From contig JAPTMU010000156.1 of the NCBI GenBank assembly GCA_028583405.1, positions 372,001-436,000 on the forward strand: a stretch of DNA of 64,000 bases, read 5' to 3'. The translations under genes and the position numbers were made by a program. The DNA comes from Pogonophryne albipinna. Taxonomy: Eukaryota > Chordata > Actinopteri > Perciformes > Artedidraconidae. The notes under the pieces were generated by a model. That model searched no databases, was not told the DNA's origin, and was given only the letters and a program-made list of their open reading frames with translations. Every line of letters begins with the position of its first letter. Position 1 is the first letter of the stretch. This document shows, piece after piece, positions 33,633 to 45,287 of this stretch.

Positions 33633-34660
33633 ATGGGAGCAAAGCAGAGTAGGGGGCTAGTATACTCCTCCTGAGGGTCCGATTGTGGATGTCATGCGAG
33701 CAAAACACGGTGAAAACAGTCTGTCTAAATTAAATATCTGGACGGAAATGTTCGGATTTCCAAAGGGAGGTTCTTTGAGTAAATAAAAAAATAAATAAAA
33801 AAACCTAAGGGATAAATTACAAGAGTGTGAAGATGGAATGAAAAAGAAGAGTAAAGTAAAAGACTTGTAAAAAGCTGGACACTCACAGAAAGTGTTTATA
33901 ATACTGGGAGGATGAAGCAGAATGCCGTGAAAGGAGGCAGTTGGCCTCGGGGCATTAAAGAAAATATTAAGGTTGAAGATGAATGTGAAGAAAAGAAGGA
34001 AAATAAATTATTTCCAAAACCATGTAAACCCCAGACATCTCTGTATCCTTCCATTGCAGGCTGAATGACCCTCTCATCGACTCTGGGTATCCTTTCGCTC
34101 CCCCGGCGTACAACCCTGGCAATCCGGCTGGCCCACCTCAACCACCTTCCCCGCCACTGCAAGCCCCAGCCATGCAGTCAACAGACTCCCGTCAACTCCA
34201 AGCTCGTCCACCCCCATCAGGCCCAAGTATTCCGGGACAACAGCGGGATAAACAAACCCGATGCCCTAGGGGACCAAGCAGGTGTTTGGGGGACGCACCT
34301 CAGTAATGCCTTCCTCAACGGACTCACAGCCACAGCGCAAGCTGCGCAGAATGCTGGCCGCTCACAATACCGAGGGAGAGGCAGAGGAGGTTTTCCGAGG
34401 CAGAGGACGAGAAGCAAGACCTTCAAACGACGAAAGATGTTTCAAGTGTGGCAGTGTTGAACATTGGATTCGGGACTGCCCACAGAACACTGGCAGCGGA
34501 GGCAGAGGGGGACAGCAAGGACGGGGCCATTCACAATCAGACGGAAATACACCAGATGGGGAGGAAGGGGCCCAATCGAGCGAGACGGAAATTCAGCCAG
34601 CAGCATCTGAACAGGGAAGTGACACACACACACACACACACACATCATGCTATTGAGTAA
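33633..34660 (+). pseudogene. ERV-like gag remnant
   Basis: ATG at 33633 encodes MGAKQS, a myristoylation-type Gly start typical of retroviral matrix proteins, but it meets a stop within 15 codons. Matrix-like sequence continues in another frame to about 33785. Later frames (34065-34460 and 34282-34656) are Pro/Arg-rich and include one CCHC zinc knuckle, CFKCGSVEHWIRDC, at about 34438-34479, marking nucleocapsid. A short CA run (34620-34643) lies near the end. Several frameshifts and stops make the gene non-functional. Confidence 0.65.
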
Positions 34661-34679
34661 TTGGAAAATGTAGAAGACA

Positions 34680-35416
34680 TGTCTGTGGTTAAAGAGGGTA
34701 CATATTTGAAATATGACAGTGAAACAGCATTTAAGAAATGTCCCACACTAAGTTTAGCTATCATGGGTGTAAATGTTACATTTTTGGTTGATTCTGGGGC
34801 TACACATTCTGTGGTAAAAAGGGCAGATTGGCCTGATTGAACATTTAGTGGTAGATTTATTCACTCAATAGGAGCGGCTGGGGTGACTGTAAAGGAGAAG
34901 TTTTTGTATCACTTCAGTGTAAAGATAACGGTGATGACATCCATTTCCCACATCAGTCAAAAACAGTTTTCTTTTATCATCTGTCTGCAGAGATCTGATT
35001 CTGCGGTTCGGCTTGGACCTCCTTTTTCCACAAATGAGGGTCTTAAAGTCCGACGGCCATCTCCATTGATGGTTCAAAAACCCACATTTGATGATAAAGA
35101 ACTGTTGAATGTGTACCAATGGCTGTTGACATATCCTGATTCTCAGGCGTTGTTGCGCTTGACTGATCAACGTGTTTTTCCACCTGCTGTGTTCATGGAG
35201 ACTTCTTATTTGCATTGTACTGCTAACGTTGTTGATGATCCGTGTAAATACTATGAGGAGAGTTTTCTGCTGGAATGTTTGAATGATGAGCTCATGCTTA
35301 AAACTAAGTATTGGAGTTTGCTGCGCAGCGCTGTTTCTGTTACACACACAGAGGGGGACAGCAAGGACGGGGCCATTCATAACGGTGATGACAGTCACCC
35401 CAGCCGCTCCTATTGA
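34680..35416 (+). pseudogene. ERV-like protease/pol remnant
   Basis: A frame from about 34680 contains FLVDSGATHSVV, the retropepsin active-site D-S-G-A. It ends at a stop after about 55 codons. A following frame (34883-35416) continues without any domain I can name and ends in sequence duplicated from gag (35349-35380 repeats 34504-34540). The reverse transcriptase is absent. Confidence 0.6.
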
Positions 35417-35576
35417 GTGAATAAATCTACCACTAAATGTTCAATCAGGCCAATCTGCCCTTTTTACCACAGAATGTGTAGCCCCAGAATCAACCAAAAA
35501 TGTAACATTTACACCCATGATAGCTAAACTTAGTGTGGGACATTTCTTAAATGCTGTTTCACTGTCATATTTCAAA
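34704..35576. repeat. fold-back inverted repeat within ERV remnant
   Basis: 34704-34890 and 35391-35576 are inverted copies of one another with no mismatch that I could see over about 187 bases. They are separated by a 500-base loop. The junction near 35380 shares ATAACGGTGATGACA with 34924-34938, suggesting a template switch or fold-back. Confidence 0.8.
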
Positions 35577-35691
35577 CACTACACTTGTGTTTGTGTGGGA
35601 CACAAACACAAGCTGTATCAAATCCCAGGGGCGGTCCCACACATTTCACTAGCCAGGGGCCCCACTGATAGATGGAGGGGTGCACACTGAC

Positions 35692-35724
35692 CAGGAGCTC
35701 CAGGGGTCTTTTGTTCTCCTCCAT
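35692..35724 (-). CDS. candidate first exon of zinc-finger gene family (copy b)
   Basis: The minus strand from ATG 35724 reads MEENKRPLELL, then a GTCAGTGTG donor, phase 0. The sequence around it (AGGAGCACTGAGAGCAGCATG and GGAGAACAAAA) matches 49478-49560. No downstream zinc-finger exon in this orientation lies to the left within the window, so it may be an orphan. Confidence 0.45.
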
Positions 35725-35759
35725 GCTGCTCTCAGTGCTCCTTCTCTGGCTGTGTCTCT

Positions 35760-35922
<163 letters not shown>

Positions 35923-36016
35923 CCTCTTTGTCCTGGTTCTTCAGTCTTTCTTCTCCTTGATAAAACACTGCCGTTAAACACACTAATCTCCATTTAATGC
36001 CTTTACTTATGTTTAC

Positions 36017-37885
36017 TGTTACGCCCAGGTCTAGGGGAACCTAGGCGCAGCACAAAATGTGCACTCTCCCCACTCTCAAGAACACGGACACCGAGTCAGA
36101 GAATGCCGTTTGGTAAATTTAATTACCAAAAATTATTACAAACAGGAGTAACAAAACCACAAAACAAACAAACCTTTTAAAACAAAAATCTTACCTAACG
36201 AATGAGAAAAATAAACGTACAGGCTTCTTACCTATGAAAAACAGAAGAAAACGAATTATCCAAAAGAAAAGGGTTTTGCACTTCTAAGAAAAAAATAAAG
36301 CGTGTCTACAAAGACAGGTTTAGTAGCTTTTCTTTCAACAGTCTCACAACCAGGGGCGGCGCCAGGGGGAGCAAGGGGGTGCTGAAGCACCCCCCAGGAT
36401 TGCCAAAGCACCCCCTAAGCACCTCCAAGAAATATGTGTTTTTTTTTTCGAAAATTATTATTATTATTTGTATTAAATTAGAAAAATTATTGATTACATC
36501 AATGCAAATGTGAAACAAACACATTTTTGACCAAAAACATAAAGCTAACACAGGTGATATGATTAGGCCAATGGCCAGCACCCATTCGATTTTTGACCTA
36601 CCCATAGGCTAAATTACTTTGTGACACTTGAGTGACTTCCTGTTAGCTAGAGCACCAAATTATTTGCTAACAGCAAAGTGAAAAATGTATCGTTTTTTAG
36701 TCCTTAAACGTCCACGTGTGGACACTCAATCAAAATCACCTGAAAGCGAAAGGGATTCTGCACATAATAGGCCTCGTGAGTACAAGTAGCTTACTTCTGG
36801 GTCTCTGTGTTTCATTCAAGCCCTGCTCTGTGTGTGTGTGTGGCACGAGCCATTTTGTGTGCATGCACAAGCGAGAGAGCTCGCCTCGCGCACCAGTGGG
36901 TATCTACTGGAGATCATTGTGGTTAGCATCTGGTGCTAGCTAGCCAAGCTAACGGATATAAGGAGATTTTTCAACAACAAGGTGGAGGGAGAACTTTCTC
37001 CTGTCAGACTGAGAGTCTCAGATAACCTCAGCTCAGGTGAAGTAAAGGACTCTCTCAGTGTTTAGATAGTTAACTTTAGTCTAGTTATCTCAGTGGGTCT
37101 CAAACGGTTTGTGTTAAAAGGGGAGTGATTTGTAAAATATCTATAAAGAAATAGAAAATCTGTTGACAGTTCTGTTTCATATGGGTGTTGAGAGATGTAT
37201 CCATAGATCTCTTAATGTTGCTCTCAAAGTGCACCAGATTGATGCTTTTAACTTCAATATTTAAAAAAAAAATCTTCCCGGGGGAGCATGCCCCCGGACA
37301 CCCCTAGAGGAGGTGAGGACTCTCCTAGAAGAGGTGAGGTCCGCTCCCCACTTGTAAAAATAGCACTTTACCCCTGCCTATATGCCGTGAGCTGAATATC
37401 GAGCCTTCATTGTAACAGTCGCGGGTGCCCTGTGTGTGTGTGTGTGTGTGTGTGTGAGGAGTGTTGCAGTAGAAAATTCAACTGTAGCTCTGGTGCATTA
37501 ATGGGAAACCCTAAATGTTTGAGCACCCTCTATGAAACATCAAGCTACCCCACAGCACCCCCTAGAGAAAATCTCTGGCGCCGCCACTGCTCACAACACA
37601 AGAGAAGGACCGGTATACGGTATAAATAAGTACTTTGCACAACAGGACAGATATCGTAACGCAATTTGTGTTGGGAGTAGGAGAAGTCAAGTCAGAGAGA
37701 GCGGCCGAGGAACTACACGGCTGCAGCTTAATATCCTCCCGTCTCCCCAGGTGGACCAATCAGCCTGTCGAGGGCAGCCAATCAGCTACCGGGCACCCCC
37801 TGTTCACTCATACGCAGCCACACAGACACAGGAGGAGGAAGAAAATACCTGCACACAAACAACATAACGACCCAGGGTCGTAACA
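36017..37885 (-). mobile_element. Gypsy-type solo LTR, split by a hAT insertion
   Basis: It starts TGTTACGCCCAGG and ends GGTCGTAACA, with TTAC repeated on both flanks (36013-36016 and 37886-37889). Without the hAT insert the LTR is about 620 bases. On the minus strand a CCAAT-type GATTGGCT and a downstream AATTAAA fit LTR promoter and polyadenylation signals. No internal retroelement sequence is attached, so it arose by LTR-LTR recombination. Confidence 0.75.
36351..37589. mobile_element. hAT element, non-autonomous, 1.24 kb, 8-bp TSD
   Basis: The termini are CAGGGGCGGCGCCAG and CTGGCGCCGCCACTG. An 8-bp duplication CTCACAAC lies at 36343-36350 and 37590-37597. There is no transposase frame. 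Related partial copies lie at 500-918, 54690-55340 and within 21250-21440. A short TG run (37431-37455) is internal. Confidence 0.9.
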
Positions 37886-38635
37886 TTACCAATTAGCAAC
37901 GTAGTATAAAAAGCTACAAACAAAGAACGTGAGGCAACAAAAACACGGTTTAACGGATAAAAGCACGGATAAATTACCCTCCATGGATAAACTAACCCTT
38001 TGTATGGGTTTTAAAAGTCTCTTAAACACATTATATTCGGTATAAAATCTGCATCAACGTCTGTTAGCAACGTGTAGCTTCTGAGGACCGGGACCATGGA
38101 TGTTTAATGAGAACTGGATCCAGCGTCGGAGGCCTCGTGCTTTGAGAGCTGCTCATTGGCGCAAAATGGCCGGACATCCTCGAGAGCGAAACGTCACAGA
38201 TTACCCGTTAAGATGGTCTTTTAATGGATAAAAGAAAAAGGGCTCACCAGCCAACTTGCAAAGCAAACTAAAATAAACTTGAACACAAATATACACTGGA
38301 GCACATATCCTAATAACCAGTGGTGTAGTGGGCGTTGGATGCGGGGGTACGCTGTACCCCCACGTATTTGGAGCATGATCTTTTTTTTTTGTCTAATAAA
38401 TATAAAATTATTGCCAGTGTTATCAGTTGCAAGTGTTTATTTGTTTTAATAATGACAAAAACATAATACATTTCACAGTAATTATAATACAAAATAAAAT
38501 AATTTCCTTAAAGAATTATGATTCGTCATCACGCTCGTCATCACGCTCGTGACCCCGCGGCTCGCTGGGGGTGTGTCAGTGACACACCCACTTGCGGCAG
38601 CTCTTTCCCTCAAGAACAAACGAAAAAGCTTTATA

Positions 38636-39163
<528 letters not shown>

Positions 39164-39180
39164 TTTTGACTTGCTGCTAG

Positions 39181-39375
39181 GCAAGGCAAGGCAAGGCAAG
39201 TTTATTTATATAGCACCTTTCAAGACAAGGCAATTCAAAGTGCGTTACAAAAATTGAAAGACATTAATTAATTAAAATCAGTCATTCAAAAGCAAAGATA
39301 ATAAAATAAACATTAAAAGAAAAAATACATGGATAAAAGTTACAGTGCAGTTTAAATGTGAATAGTTCAATTATA
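39181..39375 (-). mobile_element. L2 LINE 3' UTR
   Basis: GCAAGGCAAGGCAAG followed by TTTATTTATATAGCACCTTT is the inverted 3' end of the L2 family seen at 13660-13855, with shared UTR text (CATGGATAAAAGTTACAGTG). Confidence 0.7.
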
Positions 39376-39512
39376 TGCTAAATGTTTCATTAGCTCATAA
39401 GGATTACAATCCATCTACTTGGTAAAAGTGCATTTTAGTTTGCTCTCAGAAAATTAAACCAAACACACACAAGGGAGATTCTTATAACTACCCCTGAAGT
39501 ATCTCGTTGCAA

Positions 39513-39514
<2 letters not shown>

Positions 39515-39571
<57 letters not shown>
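39515..39571. repeat. (GT)n microsatellite
   Basis: About 28 GT units. A second simple tract (GA)n(CA)n lies at 39706-39742. Confidence 0.9.
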
Positions 39572-39573
<2 letters not shown>

Positions 39574-40059
39574 AAAAGCAGCGCTGTCTGCTTATTTCCT
39601 TAGGAGAAGGAGAGAGGCCACTGCAGCCTTCCTCATGTCCTTTATGGAGGCCCTGATTGGGGATTGGGAGCACCTGGGGGAGAGGCTGCACCTGGAGACA
39701 ATCAGGGAGAGAGAGAGAGAGAGACACACACACACACACACAAAAGCACACACACGCCAGCACCAACTGCGGCACGTAACAGGCGCAATAAATGCACTTA
39801 ACTTCAGAGCCCTCAAGAGCCTGATATAAATGTTAATTAGCGTGAACAATTGTGTTGCTAATGCTAAATGTTAGCCATTTTTACTTTTAAAAAAATACTT
39901 AAAATATACATTGTTGATAAAAATAGTTTCCAGAAAGTTATTCCACCACAAGCAATTGAAAGTGATTTTATAATTATGATTTAACTTATTTTAAAGGTGT
40001 TCAGAGACAAAAGCTGTTGAAGATACACACGTATTGTTGTTTAATACCTCATTATGTGC
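39572..40059. other. no recognisable gene
   Basis: Intergenic sequence with a (GA)n(CA)n tract at 39706-39742. Nothing else identified. Confidence 0.4.
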
Positions 40060-40669
40060 TGGGGTCCTTCACTGGGAAGAAACCAGGACAAACACACTGA
40101 ATCAAAAACTATATTCTTCATTAATATTAAAGTATGAGGGACACATTTAATCCAGCAGTCAGCGGCTCTAAAACAAGGGAATTACATGTTTATAATGTGC
40201 TGAAAAACACAAAAAATATGCAATATGTCCTTTTTTATTTTTGGTACATTCTGATCATTTAACCAGAAGAGAACAGAATCAAACTGAAAACATTGAATAT
40301 TTTCTAGATACATTCATAATTGGTTCTTCTTTTAGATCAGAGCAGACTGCTAACTCAACAGGAACTATCAAAACATCCCAATTGAAGTTTAAAGTCACAA
40401 CATTTTATTAACCGGCATATTAATGAACATTGAAACTAAATTCCTTCAATGCAGCTTAACGAGGCCAGCAATTAAACCCTGGACATATACTATTTTATAA
40501 AAGGAATAGCAAGACTATTAGAAAACCATGGTTGAACCATAGCATAGTAGAACAATTATTTGAATTACATCGAGAGAAACAGCATCGCTGTGGCCTTGTT
40601 TTGGCATAGTGTGAACGCTGGTGAGAACATAAAAAACTGTTAGTCAGATTTAGAAAAATACATGATGAG
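40060..40669 (-). other. conserved 3' flank of zinc-finger locus 3
   Basis: The reverse complement of this stretch follows 3895-4790 of locus 1, but lacks the MITE. The single TTAA at 40420-40423 is the empty site. Confidence 0.7.
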
Positions 40670-41398
<729 letters not shown>

Positions 41399-41799
41399 CT
41401 AAAACAGACGGACAGAGAAAGAGAAAAAGTTAATCTAAAAAGCACAAATACATATACAGTTAACAAAACACTACTTGTACTAACTTTGTGTTTATTATAT
41501 TTGCATTATATTTGATACAGTAATAAGGCATAATTCTAACCACAGTATATACCAGAGGTGGGGGACTCGAGATAAAAGACTCAACTGGAGACCCTATGGA
41601 TCTCCACGCCAAGTGCGATCGTTATCCAGCCCCCGGGCAGCGCACAACCAGTCGATCTCAAACCAACAAACTCCATTCTTCCTGTCAACACTCTCTGCGA
41701 CGGTCTAGGTAAGCGTGGGCCAATCCAGAACTCACTCAGAACAATAGTCGGCGCCCTCTCGACGGAAAGCCGCAGGATTAAATCCAGCAATTAAAAAAA
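41399..41799. other. intron remnant and possible LINE 5' region
   Basis: 41399-41580 matches the introns upstream of loci 1 and 2 (GTATATACCAGAGGTGGGGGACTCGAG). From about 41580 a GC-richer stretch leads into the LINE frame and may be its 5' UTR or ORF1 remnant. Confidence 0.4.
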
Positions 41800-42055
41800 T
41801 TGCGAAAATGCAACTTCTTTCAAACTGTGAACAATGCCAGAGTGCTGTGGGACCATCATGCAAAATCCAGTGGTCTGCTGGGGGGTCACTTGAATATCCG
41901 CAGTCTAGTTCCAAAAAGTGATCAGATGAAACATCTCTTAACAGACTCTAACTTGGACTATTCATGTTTGTCAGAGACTTGGTTCAATAAAAACTCCCCA
42001 TCCTCAGCCATACATATTCCTGGCTTTAATGTTTTTAGGAAAGATAGAGCTGTGG
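41800..42055 (+). pseudogene. L2 LINE endonuclease, N-terminal part
   Basis: The frame contains HLNIRSLVPKSDQMKHLL, DYSCLSETW and IPGFNVFRKDRAVGRGG. These are the opening motifs of the APE-type endonuclease (N-I-R-S-L, L-S-E-T-W, RKDR-x-GRGG). The frame is cut at about 42056 by the next insertion and resumes at 43484. Confidence 0.75.
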
Positions 42056-43479
42056 GCAGAGGTGGGGACCAGGATATGGCCGAGGCGGTGCCATTCACGT
42101 TCGCCATTCCAGTGGGGCGGATGGCACTGTTTGCCGGGGAGGAGGATGACTTGGACTTCTCATTGTCGGGCACTTCCGGGTCCGGCGTCCATGGAAGTCC
42201 ACCGCCCAGGTCTGTCCGCCAGGACTACCCCCTGGTAATGACCAGGGCGGCGGAGCGTGGCAACCCATCTGCTTCCAGCAGGCAGCAGGCTGGGCAGAGA
42301 ACCTCTGCCCCGCTGCCGCGTGACAGGGCGGCTGCAAATAAACACGGGTGTGTTGGGGTCTCGCTGATTGCTCTTCCGCAAGATGCCCCCACCTCACCGG
42401 ATCAGAGAGATTATTTGGCCGCAGCATCGCCCAAATTAATATCCTGGTCTACGGTCTGGCCGCCGCTGCTTGCCGTGTGATGTCCCTGGGGGATCACGCC
42501 GCATGGCATTTTCCAAAAAAAAAGAAAAAAAGACCGTGATAATAATAAATGATATTTATATAGCACCTTTCAAGGGACCCAAGGGCACTGTACATGGTGG
42601 ACAAACACAACAAATAGAAAATCAAAGGGCAGACAAAAAATAAAGGAAGCCGGGGGACCAAGAAAGGGCTAGGGCCTGAAGGCCAGGGTGAACAGGTGTG
42701 TTTTTAATGATGATTTGAAGATGTCCAGGGAGGCAGCATTACGGATCTCGGCAGGAAGTGCATTCCAGAGGGTGGGGGCCGCAACACTGAACGCCCTGTC
42801 ACCAACAGTTCGGAGGCGAGAGCGGGGGATGGAGAGCAGGCCCGTGATGATCTCCTGGGAGCCCCCGTGTCTATGGAAGGGCTCTTTGGATTGATTTCCT
42901 TGGTCACGTGGATGAGGAGTAGTCGCAGCTTGGCGTATGCTGCTTCTCGCTCATCCTCAGAGGACAGAAGACTGTCCGACACTCGCCGCCCCGCTGTAAC
43001 TCCAGTAAAGGAAGCAGCAGGTGAGCGCACGCACGTGAGTGAAATAAACCGCAGAAAGCGCTGTCAAAGCACTGTGCGGGTTCAAATGATGCTATTGCCG
43101 GCGTGCTGTTGTCATAAAACACACCTTGCCTGGTATAATAGCTCCGATTAATGCATTTCACCATTGAATGTGAAACACAGCGTTAATACGAAGGCGAGCG
43201 GCCCCGTAAGAGTGGCCGCGGTGCGTTCAAGGACTTCCATAGAAGGCCCTTTCTCTGTCAGCCCCCCATGTGTAGGATGACAGGATCAGGTGGCGTGGCC
43301 GCCTTATATACTGTGTGCTTGTGCACGCATTCAGGTAAGCTCGCCCTGATTGGCCGGCTACATTTATACAAACTCAGTGTGTGAATGCTCGCATAGCATG
43401 GTTGAGAGTAGTACCCATAGAGTCCAGTAGAGGGCTCCGCCTGTGCTTATATAACTAGGGTTACAATACGTAACCCCCC
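42056..43479 (+). mobile_element. DIRS-like remnant (deleted) inside L2
   Basis: The right end (43440-43479) reads ACTAGGGTTACAATACGTAACCCCC. This is the same kind of GGTTAC...GTAACC terminus as the DIRS copies, and it abuts GTT of the resumed LINE. The left part holds a Ser/Pro-rich frame (to 42480) that might be DIRS gag N-terminus. An L2 fragment (42541-42870) is nested inside. The left boundary is uncertain. Confidence 0.45.
42541..42870 (-). mobile_element. L2-type LINE 3' end, nested
   Basis: The minus-strand frame has [13 protein letters not shown] and FKSSLKTHLF, then a stop at about 42676 and a 3' UTR ending TGCTATATAAATATCATTTA TTATTAT. It is 5'-truncated. Confidence 0.75.
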
Positions 43480-43483
43480 GTTT

Positions 43484-44076
43484 TATATCAAAGACCACAT
43501 ATCATGTAATGAGGTTCAATGCTCTGCTGAGAATGAGCTTGAGCATATCTGTCTTAATGTTACCCTGTCACCACAGATGTCTTTCATTCTCATTGGAGTG
43601 GACAGACCACCATCTGCAAAAGCAATTTTCTTTGACAAATTAGAAATAATGCTTAGGGAATGCAGTTTTGCTAAGGAAATAGTATTAATGGATGACTTCA
43701 ATGTTAATTGGGTGGACAAACCAAGTAATAAGGCACTAGAACGGGTATCAAATACATTTGATCTCACACAATTAATTAAGGGGCCTACTAGAATAACCAC
43801 ATCCTCAAAAACCCAAATTGACCTGATTTTTAGCAACAAACCTGAAAGGGTGACAAAAATCTTCAATATTGTCACTGGTCTGTATGACCACAATCTAACT
43901 CTAATAGCCAGAAAGCTCACTAAATCCCGCTGCCATTTGAAACCCAACACAACATCTTACCAATTAAGAATACTCAAGAGTGATATTGATGAATTTTACA
44001 GGGAAATTAAAAACATTAACTGGAACCAAATTGTATCTGGTACAGATGTGGATACCAACACACATGCCCTTATGTC
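43484..44076 (+). pseudogene. L2 LINE endonuclease, C-terminal part
   Basis: The frame holds FILIGVDRPPSAKAIFF, VLMDDFNVNW (the catalytic GDFN box, with Gly replaced by Asp), SKTQIDLIFSN and DHNLTLIARKL (the SDHN/H box, with Ser replaced by Asp-preceding Tyr). These are the APE endonuclease motifs in order. It runs into the RTE insertion at 44077. Confidence 0.8.
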
Positions 44077-44105
44077 CATCCATCCATCCATCCATCTTCT
44101 TCCGC

Positions 44106-45287
44106 TTATCCGTGGTCGGGTCGCGGGGGTAGCAGTTCCAGCAGAGAGCCCCAAACTTCCTTTTCCCTGGCGACATCAACCAGCTCTGACTGGGGGATCC
44201 CAAGGCGCTCCCAGGCCAGCGAAGAGATATAATCCCTCCACCTGGTCCTAGGTCTACCCCTTGGTCTCTTCCCAGCTGGACGTGCCTGGAACACCTCCAT
44301 AGGGAGGCGCCCAGGTGGCATCCTAACTAGGTGCCCGAACCACCTCAACTGGCTCCTTTCGACGCGAAGGAGGAGCGGCTCAACTCCGAGTCCCTCCCTG
44401 ATGACCGAACTTCTCACCTTATCCCTAAGGGAGACACCAGCCACCCTGCGGAGAAAACCCATCTCGGCCGCTTGTATCCGCGATCTCGTTCTTTCGGTCA
44501 TGACCCATCCTTCATGACCATAGGTGAGGGTAGGAACAAAAATGGCCCGGTAGACAGAGAGCTTTGCCTTCTGGCTCAGCTCCCTTTTCGTCACAACGGT
44601 GCGGTAAAGCGACTGCAGTACCGCTCCCGCTGCTCCGATTCTCCGGCCCATCTCACGCTCCATTGTTCCCTCACTCGAGAACAAGACGCCGAGATACTTG
44701 AACTCCTTCACTTGGGGTAAGGACTCATTCCCTACTTGGAGTGGACAGTCCATCGGTTTCCTGCTGAGAACCATGGCCTCAGATTTGGAGGTGCTGATCC
44801 TCATCCCAGCCGCTTCACACTCGGTTGCGAACCGATCCAGTGAGTGCTGAAGGTCGCAGACCGATGAAGCCATCAGAACCACATCATCTGCAAAAAGCAG
44901 TGGTGCAATCCTTAGTCCACCGAACTGCAGACCCCCTCCCCCATGACTACGCCTCGAAATCCGATCCACGTATATTACAAACAGGATTGGTGACAAAGCG
45001 CAGCCCTGGCGGAGGCCAACCCTCACCGGAAATGGGTCCGACTTACTGCCGAGGACCCGGACACAGCTCTCGCTTTGGGAGTACAGAGATTGGATGGCCC
45101 TGAGTAGAGACACCCTCATCCCATACTCCCGCAGCACCTCCCACAGTAACTCCCTGGGAACCCGGTCATACGCCTTCTCCAAGTCCACAAAACACATGTA
45201 GACCGGATAAGCGTACTCCCAGGCCCCCTCCAGGATCCTTGCGAGAGTAAAAAGCTGATCCGTCGTTCCACGACCAGGACGGAATCC
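44106..45287 (-). pseudogene. RTE LINE reverse transcriptase, C-terminal part
   Basis: Open from just after the stop at 45288. Motifs in order: GFRPGRGTTDQLFTL, FVDLEKAYDRVPRELLW (catalytic Asp), VGLRQGCALSPILF, LFADDVVLMA (F-A-D-D box), KSEAMVLSR, FKYLGVLFSS, then the C-terminal LRWFGHLVRM and RPRGRPRTRWRD regions. Stop at 44106. All catalytic motifs look intact. Translation would need to pass the upstream stop. Confidence 0.85.

Noticed and set aside
34865..35398. Minus-strand 177-codon frame matching the length of the plus-strand frame 34883-35416
   Set aside because: Created by the inverted repeat arms. Not an independent gene.
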